Positions 6,892-14,521 are shown, counted from the first letter of the stretch. The stretch is 16,586 nucleotides of DNA from Crocinitomicaceae bacterium (GCA_018623405.1 JAAZVO010000031.1:1-16586), one strand, 5' to 3'. Notes: generated from the sequence alone by a model not told the origin. Numbers and translations: made by a program.

Positions 6892-8160
6892 CTATTGGTC
6901 TAGTTCTTTTGGAAAACATAAAAAATGTTTGGTAACGGGTTTACTCATTACCGAAATGTTTAATAAATCTGCTGCTGCGGCAATGTCTGATACGCTTCCA
7001 TCTTTGTATAAAATGTTTATCTGGTCTTCATCTTTGCTGTAGGCATGATTGCTTATTTCGCCGGAATAAACCAAATAGAAAAGCTCCTCAGCAGATAATT
7101 TGAATTTTTTTGAAGCCTTTTCCAAAACATCTTCTTCATAGCCACCAATAAAAGGCTCATTCTGAATTTTAATTTTATTGAGCTTTCTGTTTATCAGTGA
7201 GTTTGAAAGGTAACTTAAAACAAAGTCTGGATGGTTACTCCATGTTTTAATGCAACTTAGAATGTCAAAATCATCCAATTGAACAAATGCTTTAAATGCA
7301 TCAGAGCTTGGTGAAAACGATACTTCTGAAAAGGTGTTCTTTAAAAATACCTTTAGGTTCTCAGGAGCAGGAACTTTCTCGCCTGCTTGGGCTAAATACT
7401 TTGCCCTTAACAGAATTTTTGTCAATAAGAATTCTGCCGCCAATACCGTTTTATGCAGGTAAACCTGCCAATACATAAGCCTTCGAGCAACAATAAACTT
7501 TTCGATAGAGTAAATGCCCTTAGCCTCTACTGCAAGCTGGTCGTTTACTACCTCTAGCATCTTTATTATTCTATCTGAGCCAATAACCCCTTCAGAAACA
7601 CCAGTAAAAAAACTATCGCGTTTTAAATAATCTAGCCTATCCATATCTAATTGGCTAGAAACCAATTGATGTAAAAAGTTTTTATGGTAGGTGCCTTCAA
7701 AAATCGTAATAGCTAAATCTAATTCACCGTTAAACTCTTTATTAAGTTCATGTATTATTAAACTGCTTATTTTCTCGTGATGAACCCCCTCAACTAAAGT
7801 ATTTTCTAGGGTGTGAGAAAATGGACCATGACCAATATCGTGAAGCAAAATGGCAATGGTAACGCCTAGAGCTTCCTCTTTGGTTATTTCATGCCCCTTG
7901 TTTCTTAAAACCTCTACGGCATTGGTCATTAGATGTGTAGCACCTAAAGCATGCTGAAATCTTGTATGGTTTGCACCCGGATATACAATATTGGTTAAAC
8001 CCAATTGAGCAATTCTTCTTAACCGCTGAAAATAGGGATGCTCAACAATATCAAAGATTAACTCATGCGGAATTGTAATAAAACCGTAAACCGGGTCGTT
8101 AAAGATTTTTCTTTTACTAGAGAAAAGCGAAGACTCCACTGTTGGATTGTTTAATTTCAC
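6892..8160 (-). CDS. HD-domain phosphohydrolase, dNTPase-like
   Basis: This 422-residue protein starts at GTG. The N-terminal half is an HD domain of the type found in deoxynucleotide triphosphohydrolase-like proteins. Metal ligands are likely His70 (HTRFQHALGA), His107-Asp108 (LLHDIGHGPFSH) and Asp172/Asp174 (DMDRLDYLKRDS). The opening IFNDPVYGFITIP and HPYFQRLRRI (41-50) are typical of this group, which includes enzymes that split dNTPs into deoxynucleoside and triphosphate. The true substrate is not known for this branch. It lies upstream of lpxD on the same strand with a 90-bp gap, and its start is only 19 bp from the divergent porX start. About 16 residues precede the conserved block, so a start slightly downstream (for example GTG at codon 8) is possible. 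I am sure of the family, less of the reaction. Confidence 0.9.
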   Translation of the reverse strand: MKLNNPTVESSLFSSKRKIFNDPVYGFITIPHELIFDIVEHPYFQRLRRIAQLGLTNIVYPGANHTRFQHALGATHLMTNAVEVLRNKGHEITKEEALGVTIAILLHDIGHGPFSHTLENTLVEGVHHEKISSLIIHELNKEFNGELDLAITIFEGTYHKNFLHQLVSSQLDMDRLDYLKRDSFFTGVSEGVIGSDRIIKMLEVVNDQLAVEAKGIYSIEKFIVARRLMYWQVYLHKTVLAAEFLLTKILLRAKYLAQAGEKVPAPENLKVFLKNTFSEVSFSPSSDAFKAFVQLDDFDILSCIKTWSNHPDFVLSYLSNSLINRKLNKIKIQNEPFIGGYEEDVLEKASKKFKLSAEELFYLVYSGEISNHAYSKDEDQINILYKDGSVSDIAAAADLLNISVMSKPVTKHFLCFPKELDQ

Positions 8161-8162
8161 TG

Positions 8163-8170
8163 CAAAAATT
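8163..8170 (-). promoter_or_regulatory. weak -7-like element before HD-domain gene
   Basis: The minus strand reads AATTTTTG, seven of eight bases of TAnnTTTG, then CA and directly the GTG start codon. If used, transcription would begin at or inside the annotated start, giving a leaderless message or a start at codon 8. No convincing -33 element is visible. The whole divergent gap is only 19 bp, so promoters of both genes must lie partly in the opposing gene. Confidence 0.22.
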
Positions 8171-8179
8171 GGTAAATAA

Positions 8180-9730
8180 ATGGATAAGATAAGGATTTTA
8201 TGGGCTGATGATGAAATTGACCTGCTTAAACCGCATATTATGTTCTTGGAAGATAAAGGTTATGAGGTAGTTACATCAAATAATGGAAATGAAGCGATTG
8301 ATATTTTAGAAGAACAAGATTTTGATATTGTTTTCTTGGATGAGAATATGCCGGGACTTTCAGGTTTAGAAACACTTTCGAAAGTAAAAGAGATGCTTCC
8401 ACAGCTTCCGGTGGTAATGATTACCAAAAGTGAAGAAGAATATATCATGGAAGATGCCATAGGCTCTAAAATTTCAGATTACTTAATAAAGCCTGTTAAT
8501 CCAAACCAAATTCTTCTTTCTATAAAAAAGAATCTTGATACTAGGCGTTTGGTAAGTGAAAAAACTTCATCAAGCTATCAAAAAGAATTTAGAGAGATTG
8601 GGTTAAAGCTTAACGATAGGTTAGATGCTTATGAGTGGATTGACCTTTACAAAAAAATGGTGTATTGGGAGTTGCAATTGGGCAAATCTGAAGACGAGGG
8701 CATGTTTGAGATTTTAAACATGCAGAAAAAAGAGGCCAACCAAAACTTTTTCAAGTTTTTGCAATCAAACTACATCGATTGGTTGCGCGGTAATGATGAG
8801 AATGCTCCGGTTATGTCTCATAACCTTTTCAGAAATTGGGTGATGCCTGATTTAGAAGAGGAACCCTTGTTTTTTGTGGTAATAGATAATTTAAGGTACG
8901 ACCAATGGAAAGCAATTCAACCTATGGTAAACCAATTGTTTAGAATTGAGAGTGAAGAAATATATTATTCTATTTTACCTACAGCAACCACCTATGCAAG
9001 AAATGCGATTTTTTCTGGTATGCTACCTTCAGATATGGCCAAAGTTTATTCTCATTATTGGAAAAATGAAGAAGAAGAAGGTGGGAAAAACCTTTTTGAA
9101 GCTAAGTTTTTAGAAAAGCAAATTGAAAGGTTAGATGGAGGTTTTCAATTTTCTTACAACAAGATTGTAAATTTAACTGAAGGGAGAAAATTCTTGGATC
9201 AGATTCCAAACATTATGAATCGGCATTTGAATGTGTTGGTGTACAATTTTGTGGATATGTTATCGCACGCCAAAACAGAAATGGAGCTTATAAAAGAGCT
9301 AGCAGATGATGAAGCCGCATACCGGTCTCTAACAGTTTCCTGGTTCGAGCACTCTCCGTTATTTGAAGCATTAAAGAAAATTGCCTCATTAGGAAGAAAA
9401 GTAATTATTACTACAGACCACGGAAGTGTTTTGGTAAAAGATCCTGTAAAAGTGGTTGGCGATAGAAATACCAACTCTAATTTGCGATATAAAGTAGGTA
9501 AAAACCTTACTTATAATGAGAAAGAAGTTTTTGAAATAAAAAACCCTGAACATGGCTATTTGCCTAAATCAAACGTAAGTTCGAGGTTTATTTTTGCGAA
9601 AGAAACAGACTTTTTTGCTTACCCAAATAATTATAATTATTACGTAAAATACTACAAGAACACCTTTCAGCATGGAGGGGTTTCTTTAGAAGAAGTATTA
9701 GTGCCTTTTGTGAGTTTAATACCCAGGTAA
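8180..9730 (+). CDS. porX: PorX, T9SS response regulator with PglZ phosphatase domain
   Basis: This 516-residue protein joins a receiver domain (~1-122) to a helical linker and a PglZ domain of the alkaline phosphatase superfamily (~215-516). The receiver is complete: acidic pair Asp10-Asp11, phosphoacceptor Asp54 (FLDENMPG), Thr82 and Lys104 (IKPVNP). In PglZ, likely metal ligands are Asp236 (VVIDNLRYDQW), Asp359 and His363 (NFVDMLSH), Asp413-His414 (TTDHGS) and His498 (QHGG). The likely nucleophile is Thr271 in TATTYARN. PorX with histidine kinase PorY controls type IX secretion genes, with SigP, and gliding in known Bacteroidota; its PglZ domain has been described as cleaving cyclic and linear oligonucleotides. 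The protein is cytoplasmic. No PorY, SigP or T9SS structural gene is in this window. The stop overlaps the tsaE start by one base. Confidence 0.93.
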   Translation: MDKIRILWADDEIDLLKPHIMFLEDKGYEVVTSNNGNEAIDILEEQDFDIVFLDENMPGLSGLETLSKVKEMLPQLPVVMITKSEEEYIMEDAIGSKISDYLIKPVNPNQILLSIKKNLDTRRLVSEKTSSSYQKEFREIGLKLNDRLDAYEWIDLYKKMVYWELQLGKSEDEGMFEILNMQKKEANQNFFKFLQSNYIDWLRGNDENAPVMSHNLFRNWVMPDLEEEPLFFVVIDNLRYDQWKAIQPMVNQLFRIESEEIYYSILPTATTYARNAIFSGMLPSDMAKVYSHYWKNEEEEGGKNLFEAKFLEKQIERLDGGFQFSYNKIVNLTEGRKFLDQIPNIMNRHLNVLVYNFVDMLSHAKTEMELIKELADDEAAYRSLTVSWFEHSPLFEALKKIASLGRKVIITTDHGSVLVKDPVKVVGDRNTNSNLRYKVGKNLTYNEKEVFEIKNPEHGYLPKSNVSSRFIFAKETDFFAYPNNYNYYVKYYKNTFQHGGVSLEEVLVPFVSLIPR

Positions 9731-10146
9731 TGAAACTTGAACTGTCTTCATTAGATGAGTTACCGGCAATTGCCAAACAAATTATCAATGTCATTGCCGA
9801 TGAAAAAATTATTCTTTTTGTTGGTGAAATGGGGGCAGGAAAAACTACCCTAATTAAAGCTATTTGCCAACAATTAGGAGTTGTTTCGCCTTTAAGCTCC
9901 CCTACATTTTCATTGATTAATGAATATGAAACTGAAGCGGGTGAAATTATTTATCACTTCGATTTTTACCGCTTAGAGTCAGAAGAAGAAGCCTTAGACT
10001 ATGGATTAGAGGAATATTTTGATTCGGGTAATATTTGTTTTTTGGAATGGCCTGAAAGAATTCCCAGCCTTTTACCTGAAACATTTTTTGAGGTAAAAAT
10101 TACGCTTGAAGGAAACAAAAGGCTTATTGAGGCTTCCTTAAAATAG
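9730..10146 (+). CDS. tsaE: TsaE, ATPase of t6A tRNA modification
   Basis: This 138-residue P-loop protein has the usual TsaE length. Walker A is GEMGAGKTT (32-40), followed by SSPTFSLINEY (56-66), the HFDFYRL block (76-82) and EWPER (106-110), all family signatures. TsaE binds the TsaB-TsaD dimer and drives turnover during formation of N6-threonylcarbamoyladenosine at tRNA position 37. The gene's ATG overlaps the porX stop (TAATG), so the two are likely translationally coupled. The tsaB gene, its partner, ends at the left edge of the window. A 48-bp gap separates it from ald. Identification is secure. Confidence 0.96.
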   Translation: MKLELSSLDELPAIAKQIINVIADEKIILFVGEMGAGKTTLIKAICQQLGVVSPLSSPTFSLINEYETEAGEIIYHFDFYRLESEEEALDYGLEEYFDSGNICFLEWPERIPSLLPETFFEVKITLEGNKRLIEASLK

Positions 10147-10194
10147 ATTGAAGTATTTCGGTTATTTTTACGATTCGAATAATCCGATGCCGAT

Positions 10195-11421
10195 ATGGAA
10201 ATCTCAAGAGAAACCCTCAAATCATTATCTCAAGAAGCACTGCTACAACCTAAAGAACAATTAGTTCCCATAAAAGAGGGTGATGGCAAAATGGTAATTG
10301 GAATTCCAAAAGAAATTGCCTTTCAAGAACATAGGGTTGCCCTTACACCAGATGCTGTAAAAGTACTAGTTGCTAATGGCCACGAAGTAATGATGGAGTC
10401 GGGTGCAGGTAAGGGAGCTAACTTTATGGATAATGAGTATAGCGAAGCCGGAGCTCAGATTTACTATTCAGCTGCTGAAGTTTATAAAAACGCTGTGCTA
10501 ATCATGAAGGTTGCTCCACCAACCTTAGATGAGATTTCGATGATGCAGCCCCAACAAACCTTGGTTTCTGCCTTGCAATTAACAGTGCAGCCAAAAGACT
10601 ATATGGTTAAATTGAGCCAAAAGAAAATTAACGGTATCGCTTGGGATTACATTCAAGATGATGAAGGAATTTATCCTGTAGTTAGGGCAATGGGTGAAAT
10701 TGCGGGTAATACATCTATTTTAATTGCGGCAGAAATGCTATGTCAGGGCGATAATAGCCGTAAAGCAATGCTCGGAAATATTACAGGCGTTAGGCCTACC
10801 GAGGTAGTAATTTTTGGTGCCGGAACTGTTGGTGAATCTGCAGCTAGAGCCGCCTTGGGTCTAGGAGCTACCATCAAGGTTTTTGATGAGTCTATCTTTA
10901 AATTAAGAAGAATACAAAACGACCTTAAAACAAGGTTTTTTACAAGCACTGCCCAGCCTGAAACCATTTCTAATGCATTAAAAACAGCAGATGTTGCCAT
11001 TGGAGCTATTAGAGCAAAAGCAGGACAAACCCCGGTTATTGTAACCAAAGAAATGGTTGAGCAAATGAAATTCGGAAGTGTAATAGTTGATGTAAGTATT
11101 GATCATGGAGGTTGCTTTGAAACTTCTGAAGTAACAACTCATGATAATCCCTATTTCTCTTACAACGATGTTATTCATTATTGCGTACCAAATATTCCAT
11201 CGCGTGTTTCTAGAACTGCCTCTTATGCTTTAAGTAACATTTTCTTGCCCATTTTACTCAATTTTGGTGAACATGGTAGTTTCGAAGGTGTTTTAAGGAG
11301 GTATAACGGAGTTAGAAATGGGGTTTATATGTTTAACGGAACGCTTACCAATAGGTATTTGGGCGAAGCATTTAATTTACCTTTTAAAGATCTTGACCTT
11401 TTAATTGCAGCAATGAGTTAG
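10195..11421 (+). CDS. ald: alanine dehydrogenase family protein
   Basis: This 408-residue protein belongs to the alanine dehydrogenase / transhydrogenase-alpha fold. After a ~32-residue N-terminal extension come GIPKE(I)..EHRVALTP (36-52, substrate Arg47), Lys105 (MKVAPP), the NAD-binding GAGTVG (208-213) and VDVSIDHGGC (298-307, Asp303, equal to the catalytic Asp270 of the M. tuberculosis enzyme). Ald interconverts L-alanine and pyruvate plus ammonia with NAD. One residue is odd: the conserved catalytic His (His96 in M. tuberculosis) appears as Gln128 in SALQLTVQ. As I recall, Bacteroidota relatives share this, so it may mark a subfamily with altered chemistry or substrate. The ATG at 10195 keeps the extension; ATG at codon 33 is the alternative. 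The next gene starts 3 bp after the stop. Confidence 0.85.
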   Translation: MEISRETLKSLSQEALLQPKEQLVPIKEGDGKMVIGIPKEIAFQEHRVALTPDAVKVLVANGHEVMMESGAGKGANFMDNEYSEAGAQIYYSAAEVYKNAVLIMKVAPPTLDEISMMQPQQTLVSALQLTVQPKDYMVKLSQKKINGIAWDYIQDDEGIYPVVRAMGEIAGNTSILIAAEMLCQGDNSRKAMLGNITGVRPTEVVIFGAGTVGESAARAALGLGATIKVFDESIFKLRRIQNDLKTRFFTSTAQPETISNALKTADVAIGAIRAKAGQTPVIVTKEMVEQMKFGSVIVDVSIDHGGCFETSEVTTHDNPYFSYNDVIHYCVPNIPSRVSRTASYALSNIFLPILLNFGEHGSFEGVLRRYNGVRNGVYMFNGTLTNRYLGEAFNLPFKDLDLLIAAMS

Positions 11422-11424
11422 ATT

Positions 11425-11820
11425 ATGGCGAGAAGATTAATGTTGTTTTTTACAGGAGCCATCATAGGCTCTTTTTTTGCGTATTTCACTCTAATAAAAG
11501 ATAAGGGAAGAGACTTTAGCGGCTACTTTCCGAATAGCAGAGTCTTGAAAAAACTAAACGTAGGATTAGATACTACTAACTCCAATTTTTTGTGTTACAC
11601 CAATTGTTTCGACCTTTCCAATAAAGATTTTAGAGTAATGTTGCTTGAGGGTGAAGTTGATTTTGAAAATAGCGAAACACAAAAAGCAAACAAATCATAT
11701 TTGGTGCAATCAAGCTATAAAGGCTTAGATTACTTAATGAATTTTACCTTGGTTGACTCAACAGCCGCCTTAACTACTTTGCACTGTATAGATTTAGAAA
11801 AAGATTGCCCTTGTAATTAA
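11425..11820 (+). CDS. small Cys-rich membrane-anchored protein, DUF4258-like
   Basis: This 131-residue protein has one N-terminal membrane segment (~6-23) after basic MARR. That predicts a short cytoplasmic end and a ~105-residue extracytoplasmic domain. The domain opens with FSGYFPNSRVLKKL (31-44), which resembles small flavobacterial membrane proteins assigned to DUF4258; I hold that assignment loosely. Five cysteines stand out: 57, 61, 121, 128 and 130, the last in a C-terminal CPCN. They could form disulfides or bind a metal. No lipobox is seen, since no Cys follows the hydrophobic stretch. The gene starts 3 bp after ald and its stop overlaps the aroB start by one base, so it is part of the same transcript. 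The function is unknown. Confidence 0.72.
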   Translation: MARRLMLFFTGAIIGSFFAYFTLIKDKGRDFSGYFPNSRVLKKLNVGLDTTNSNFLCYTNCFDLSNKDFRVMLLEGEVDFENSETQKANKSYLVQSSYKGLDYLMNFTLVDSTAALTTLHCIDLEKDCPCN

Positions 11821-12863
11821 TGAGTTCTGCATTTACACCAATTTCATTTCATAGTTCTTCAACCGATTTGGCAAAGACCTTAGATGCTGATTTGTATGCA
11901 GAAGATATAAAGTTTGCTATTATTTGCGATACCAACACTTTGGCTTCATGCCTTCCTAAAATTGCCGAATCAAAAGTTGTGCAGCAGGCCGAGCTAATTG
12001 GAATTGAACCGGGTGAAGCATCAAAAAGTATTGAAATTGCTGTGCAGATTTGGGAAACCTTACAAGAACATCAATTCCAAAAATCTGATGTTTTACTTTC
12101 TCTTGGAGGTGGAGTTGTTTGTGACTTAGGAGGGTTTGTAGCTGCAACCTTTAAACGCGGGATGCGTTTTAGACACATCCCTACAAGTTATTTGGCTATG
12201 GTAGATGCCTCAGTAGGTGGAAAACAAGGCATTAACTTAGGTGGTGCAAAAAATCAAATTGGGGTAATTCAACCTCAAGAAAAAACTTACATCTGTAATC
12301 AATTTTTAGCCACTTTACCTCAAAGAGATTTAGTTTCAGGCTTTGCAGAAACTATTAAACATGGCTTGATTGCCCAACCTAAATTATGGTATGCAGCCAC
12401 CGAAAAGCTAGATGAGTTGATGAGTACTGAATGGATAAAACAATCAGTAGAAGTAAAACAAGCCATCGTAAACATTGATCCTTTTGAAAAAGGCGAGCGT
12501 AAAAAGTTAAACTTTGGTCATACCATAGGTCATGCTATTGAGGCGGCACATGAAGGTGAACTACTTCATGGCGAAGCAGTGGCTTGGGGAATGGTACTTG
12601 AGGTATTTATATCGCATGAAAAGCTTGGCTTTCCCCAACAAGACTTCGAGATTCTACATCAATTAATAATTGAGAATTTTTCAAAACCTAGCATTGAAAT
12701 AGCAAAAATCGAGGAGTATATCAATCACGATAAAAAAAATAATCAGGAAGGCTTAATCAATTTTACATTGTTAGAAAAGGTGGGTGAAGCAATAATTGAT
12801 CAGCAGCTCACAAAAAAGGAAGTAACTAAATATCTGAAATTATATTTGGCTAAGTATGGTTGA
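11820..12863 (+). CDS. aroB: 3-dehydroquinate synthase
   Basis: This 347-residue protein is full length. AroB turns DAHP into 3-dehydroquinate, step two of the shikimate pathway, with NAD and a divalent metal. The NAD-binding GGGVVCDLGGF is at 96-106, the VDASVGGKQGIN block at 129-139 has active-site Lys135, and metal ligands are likely Glu177 (GFAETIKHG), His234 (NFGHTIGHAIE) and His250 (LLHGEAVAWG). The block reads VGGKQGIN where VGGKTGIN or VGGKTAIN is usual; both conserved Lys-containing segments are otherwise intact. Its start overlaps the upstream stop by one base, and its end overlaps aroA by 8 bases, so the two shikimate genes are probably translationally coupled. Identification is secure. 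Confidence 0.96.
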   Translation: MSSAFTPISFHSSSTDLAKTLDADLYAEDIKFAIICDTNTLASCLPKIAESKVVQQAELIGIEPGEASKSIEIAVQIWETLQEHQFQKSDVLLSLGGGVVCDLGGFVAATFKRGMRFRHIPTSYLAMVDASVGGKQGINLGGAKNQIGVIQPQEKTYICNQFLATLPQRDLVSGFAETIKHGLIAQPKLWYAATEKLDELMSTEWIKQSVEVKQAIVNIDPFEKGERKKLNFGHTIGHAIEAAHEGELLHGEAVAWGMVLEVFISHEKLGFPQQDFEILHQLIIENFSKPSIEIAKIEEYINHDKKNNQEGLINFTLLEKVGEAIIDQQLTKKEVTKYLKLYLAKYG

Positions 12864-14067
12864 GGTTTTTCACCCTACCGGCATATTAAAAGGGGAGGTT
12901 TTCCTTCCTTCATCTAAAAGTATTTCGAACAGATTACTAATATTAAAAGCATTTCACCCTGAAATAAAAATAGGTAACCTTTCTGATGCTGATGATACAA
13001 GGGTTTTAGTTAAAGCTTTAGAAAAGAAATTTGGTGAAATAAATGTAAATCATGCGGGTTCAACACTAAGATTTTTAACTGCCTATTTTGCTTTTTGCGA
13101 GGGTGCTGAAGTGGTTTTAACCGGTTCATCAAGACTTAATAAAAGACCTATCAAACCTTTGGTGGAGGCTTTAAAAATTGCAGGAGCAAAAATTGAATAT
13201 TTGGAAAACGAAGGTTTTGCTCCCTTAAAAATTAAAGGTGTTAAATCGCCAAAAAGTGGGGCAATTGAAATAGATGCCTCAGGAAGCTCACAATTTGTTT
13301 CGGCCCTATTAATGGTAGCTTTAAATTTTAAAGATGGGCTTAAAATTTATTTAAAAGGTAAAGTTGTTTCAAGGCCATACATTCAACAAACCATAAACCT
13401 TCTGAAGCAAATTGGATACAGAGTAACTTGGGAGGGAAATCAAATTGAAATATATTTTCAGTCGTTAAAAAAAGTTGACTTTAAAGTAGAAGTAGATTGG
13501 AGTTCGGCTACCTTTTTTTTAGGGATGGCCATAAACAGCAAACAATGTAAACTTTTGCTAAGGGGGTTGTCGCAAAACACTATTCAAGGTGATGCTCTGC
13601 AAGTAAATATTTTTGAGCATTTGGGAGTTCAAGTCAACTTTACTGAACTTGGAATGCAGTTATTAAAAATAAACTCCTCTTTAAATTTATTGCGAGAGGA
13701 TTTAACCAATATGCCCGATGTTGCTCAAGGACTTGCCGTAGCTGCTGCACTAAAAAGAGTTGAGGTGCATCTTTCGGGGCTTCAAACCCTGCCCCAAAAA
13801 GAATCGAATAGAATAGAAGATCTTGCGACCGAGTTGAGAAAGTTAAAGTTTGATGTTATTACAACCAATGAAACCTTAAGCATAAAAGGATTTGCCCAAT
13901 TTCAAAATGAATTAAACATAAAAACGTATAACGATCACCGGATGGCAATGGCATTTGCCATAGCCGGATTATATTCTAAGGTGGTTTTTGATGACGAATC
14001 AGTGGTAAGTAAATCTTTTCCCGATTATTGGAACCAATTAAAAAAAATAGGGTTTAATATCCTATAA
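12856..14067 (+). CDS. aroA: 3-phosphoshikimate 1-carboxyvinyltransferase (EPSP synthase)
   Basis: This 403-residue protein is somewhat shorter than the ~427-residue E. coli enzyme but all key motifs are present. Lys21-Ser22-Arg26 (SSKSISNR), the AGSTLRF loop (67-73), Arg93 (SSRLNKRP), Ser144-Ser145-Gln146 (SGSSQF), Asp288 (NMPDVAQ), Glu316 and Arg319 (KESNR), NDHRMAM (359-365) and Lys386 (SKSFPDY) match the substrate- and PEP-binding residues. AroA joins phosphoenolpyruvate to shikimate 3-phosphate. Where the E. coli loop reads AGTAMRP, this protein reads AGSTLRF, with Phe in place of Pro101; this looks like phylum-level variation. The ATG lies inside the end of aroB. Identification is secure. 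Confidence 0.96.
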   Translation: MVEVFHPTGILKGEVFLPSSKSISNRLLILKAFHPEIKIGNLSDADDTRVLVKALEKKFGEINVNHAGSTLRFLTAYFAFCEGAEVVLTGSSRLNKRPIKPLVEALKIAGAKIEYLENEGFAPLKIKGVKSPKSGAIEIDASGSSQFVSALLMVALNFKDGLKIYLKGKVVSRPYIQQTINLLKQIGYRVTWEGNQIEIYFQSLKKVDFKVEVDWSSATFFLGMAINSKQCKLLLRGLSQNTIQGDALQVNIFEHLGVQVNFTELGMQLLKINSSLNLLREDLTNMPDVAQGLAVAAALKRVEVHLSGLQTLPQKESNRIEDLATELRKLKFDVITTNETLSIKGFAQFQNELNIKTYNDHRMAMAFAIAGLYSKVVFDDESVVSKSFPDYWNQLKKIGFNIL

Positions 14068-14069
14068 AT

Positions 14070-14085
14070 TGTGATGGTTATCACC
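14070..14085. promoter_or_regulatory. Crp/Fnr-type palindrome, possible operator
   Basis: TGTGATGGTTATCACC matches the Crp consensus TGTGA-N6-TCACA at nine of ten positions. It begins 3 bases after the aroA stop. Its centre is about 40 bases before the transcription start expected from the -7-like element at 14106-14113, which is the class II activator position. The inner GTGAT/ATCAC could also form a short hairpin with a GGTT loop, but no T-run follows, so it is a poor terminator. Crp-family regulators exist in Bacteroidota; whether one binds here is inference. Confidence 0.33.
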
Positions 14086-14105
14086 TCTTGTTTATGGATG
14101 TATCG

Positions 14106-14113
14106 CAACTTTG
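14106..14113 (+). promoter_or_regulatory. -7-like promoter element before DUF983 gene
   Basis: CAACTTTG, followed by CAAAAAA, matches seven of eight bases of the Bacteroidota -7 consensus TAnnTTTG. The downstream CAAAA context is common at such promoters. A TTG at 14088-14090 lies 15 bases upstream, shorter than the usual spacing. Transcription from here would start near 14117-14119. That would place the TTG codon at 14111 upstream of the message and favour the GTG at 14129 as the start of the next gene. Confidence 0.38.
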
Positions 14114-14128
14114 CAAAAAATAATAGCC

Positions 14129-14521
14129 GTGTTAGGAAAAGGAAATAAACTCTACAGTATTTTTAGGATGAAGTGCCCACGGTGCCACGAGTCTGATTTG
14201 TTCGTAAATAAAAATCCTTTTAAAATAGATGGGTTTTTCGATATGCCTGAAAAGTGCCCCACCTGCAAGCAAAAGTTTGAGATGGAACCTGGTTTTTATT
14301 ATGGAGCCATGTATGTAAGCTATGCAGTATGTATAGCTTATTTGGTGAGTGTTTGGGTGGCTTTATTAGTGTTATACCCCTCTTTTACCTTAGAGTTTTA
14401 TTTAATTGCAGGTATTGGCTCAATGGTAATTTTAACGCCTTATATTTTTAAAATTTCTCGCGCTATTTGGATTAATTTTTTTGTGAGTTATCAAAAACCT
14501 GAGGAGAGAGAAAAGTTTTAA
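14129..14521 (+). CDS. DUF983 zinc-ribbon membrane protein
   Basis: This protein of about 130 residues carries two CPxC knuckles, CPRC and CPTC, 27 residues apart. They form a probable zinc ribbon in front of an FEMEPGFYYGAMYVSYAV block and two membrane segments. This is the DUF983 pattern, common in Bacteroidota and of unknown function. The start is uncertain. GTG at 14129 is preferred because the GKGNKLYSIF segment just after it is conserved in relatives, and because a candidate promoter overlaps the earlier TTG at 14111. ATG at 14168 would cut the conserved segment off and begin directly at the zinc ribbon. The gene follows aroA after a 61-bp gap that holds a Crp-like palindrome, and ends 48 bp before the MtfA-like gene. 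The family call is good; the role is unknown. Confidence 0.82.
   Translation: MLGKGNKLYSIFRMKCPRCHESDLFVNKNPFKIDGFFDMPEKCPTCKQKFEMEPGFYYGAMYVSYAVCIAYLVSVWVALLVLYPSFTLEFYLIAGIGSMVILTPYIFKISRAIWINFFVSYQKPEEREKF

Noticed and set aside
10147..10194. Gap before ald with ATTCGAAT palindrome and TATTTTTA, possible promoter or operator.
   Set aside because: The palindrome is only eight bases, the -7-like match is imperfect, and no -33 element lies at a usual distance. ald may simply be read from the porX-tsaE transcript.
11294..11302. TAAGGAGGT, a perfect Shine-Dalgarno-like sequence inside ald.
   Set aside because: The next ATG (11318) is 15 bases away, out of the ald frame and opens no convincing protein. 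Genes in this phylum rarely use Shine-Dalgarno sites, and the bases are explained by the coding sequence.
12856..14067. Phe in place of Pro in the AroA AGxxxRP loop as a sign of an unusual inhibitor-insensitive enzyme.
   Set aside because: All catalytic residues are normal and this loop reads similarly in other Bacteroidota as I recall; sequence alone gives no reason to claim altered sensitivity.
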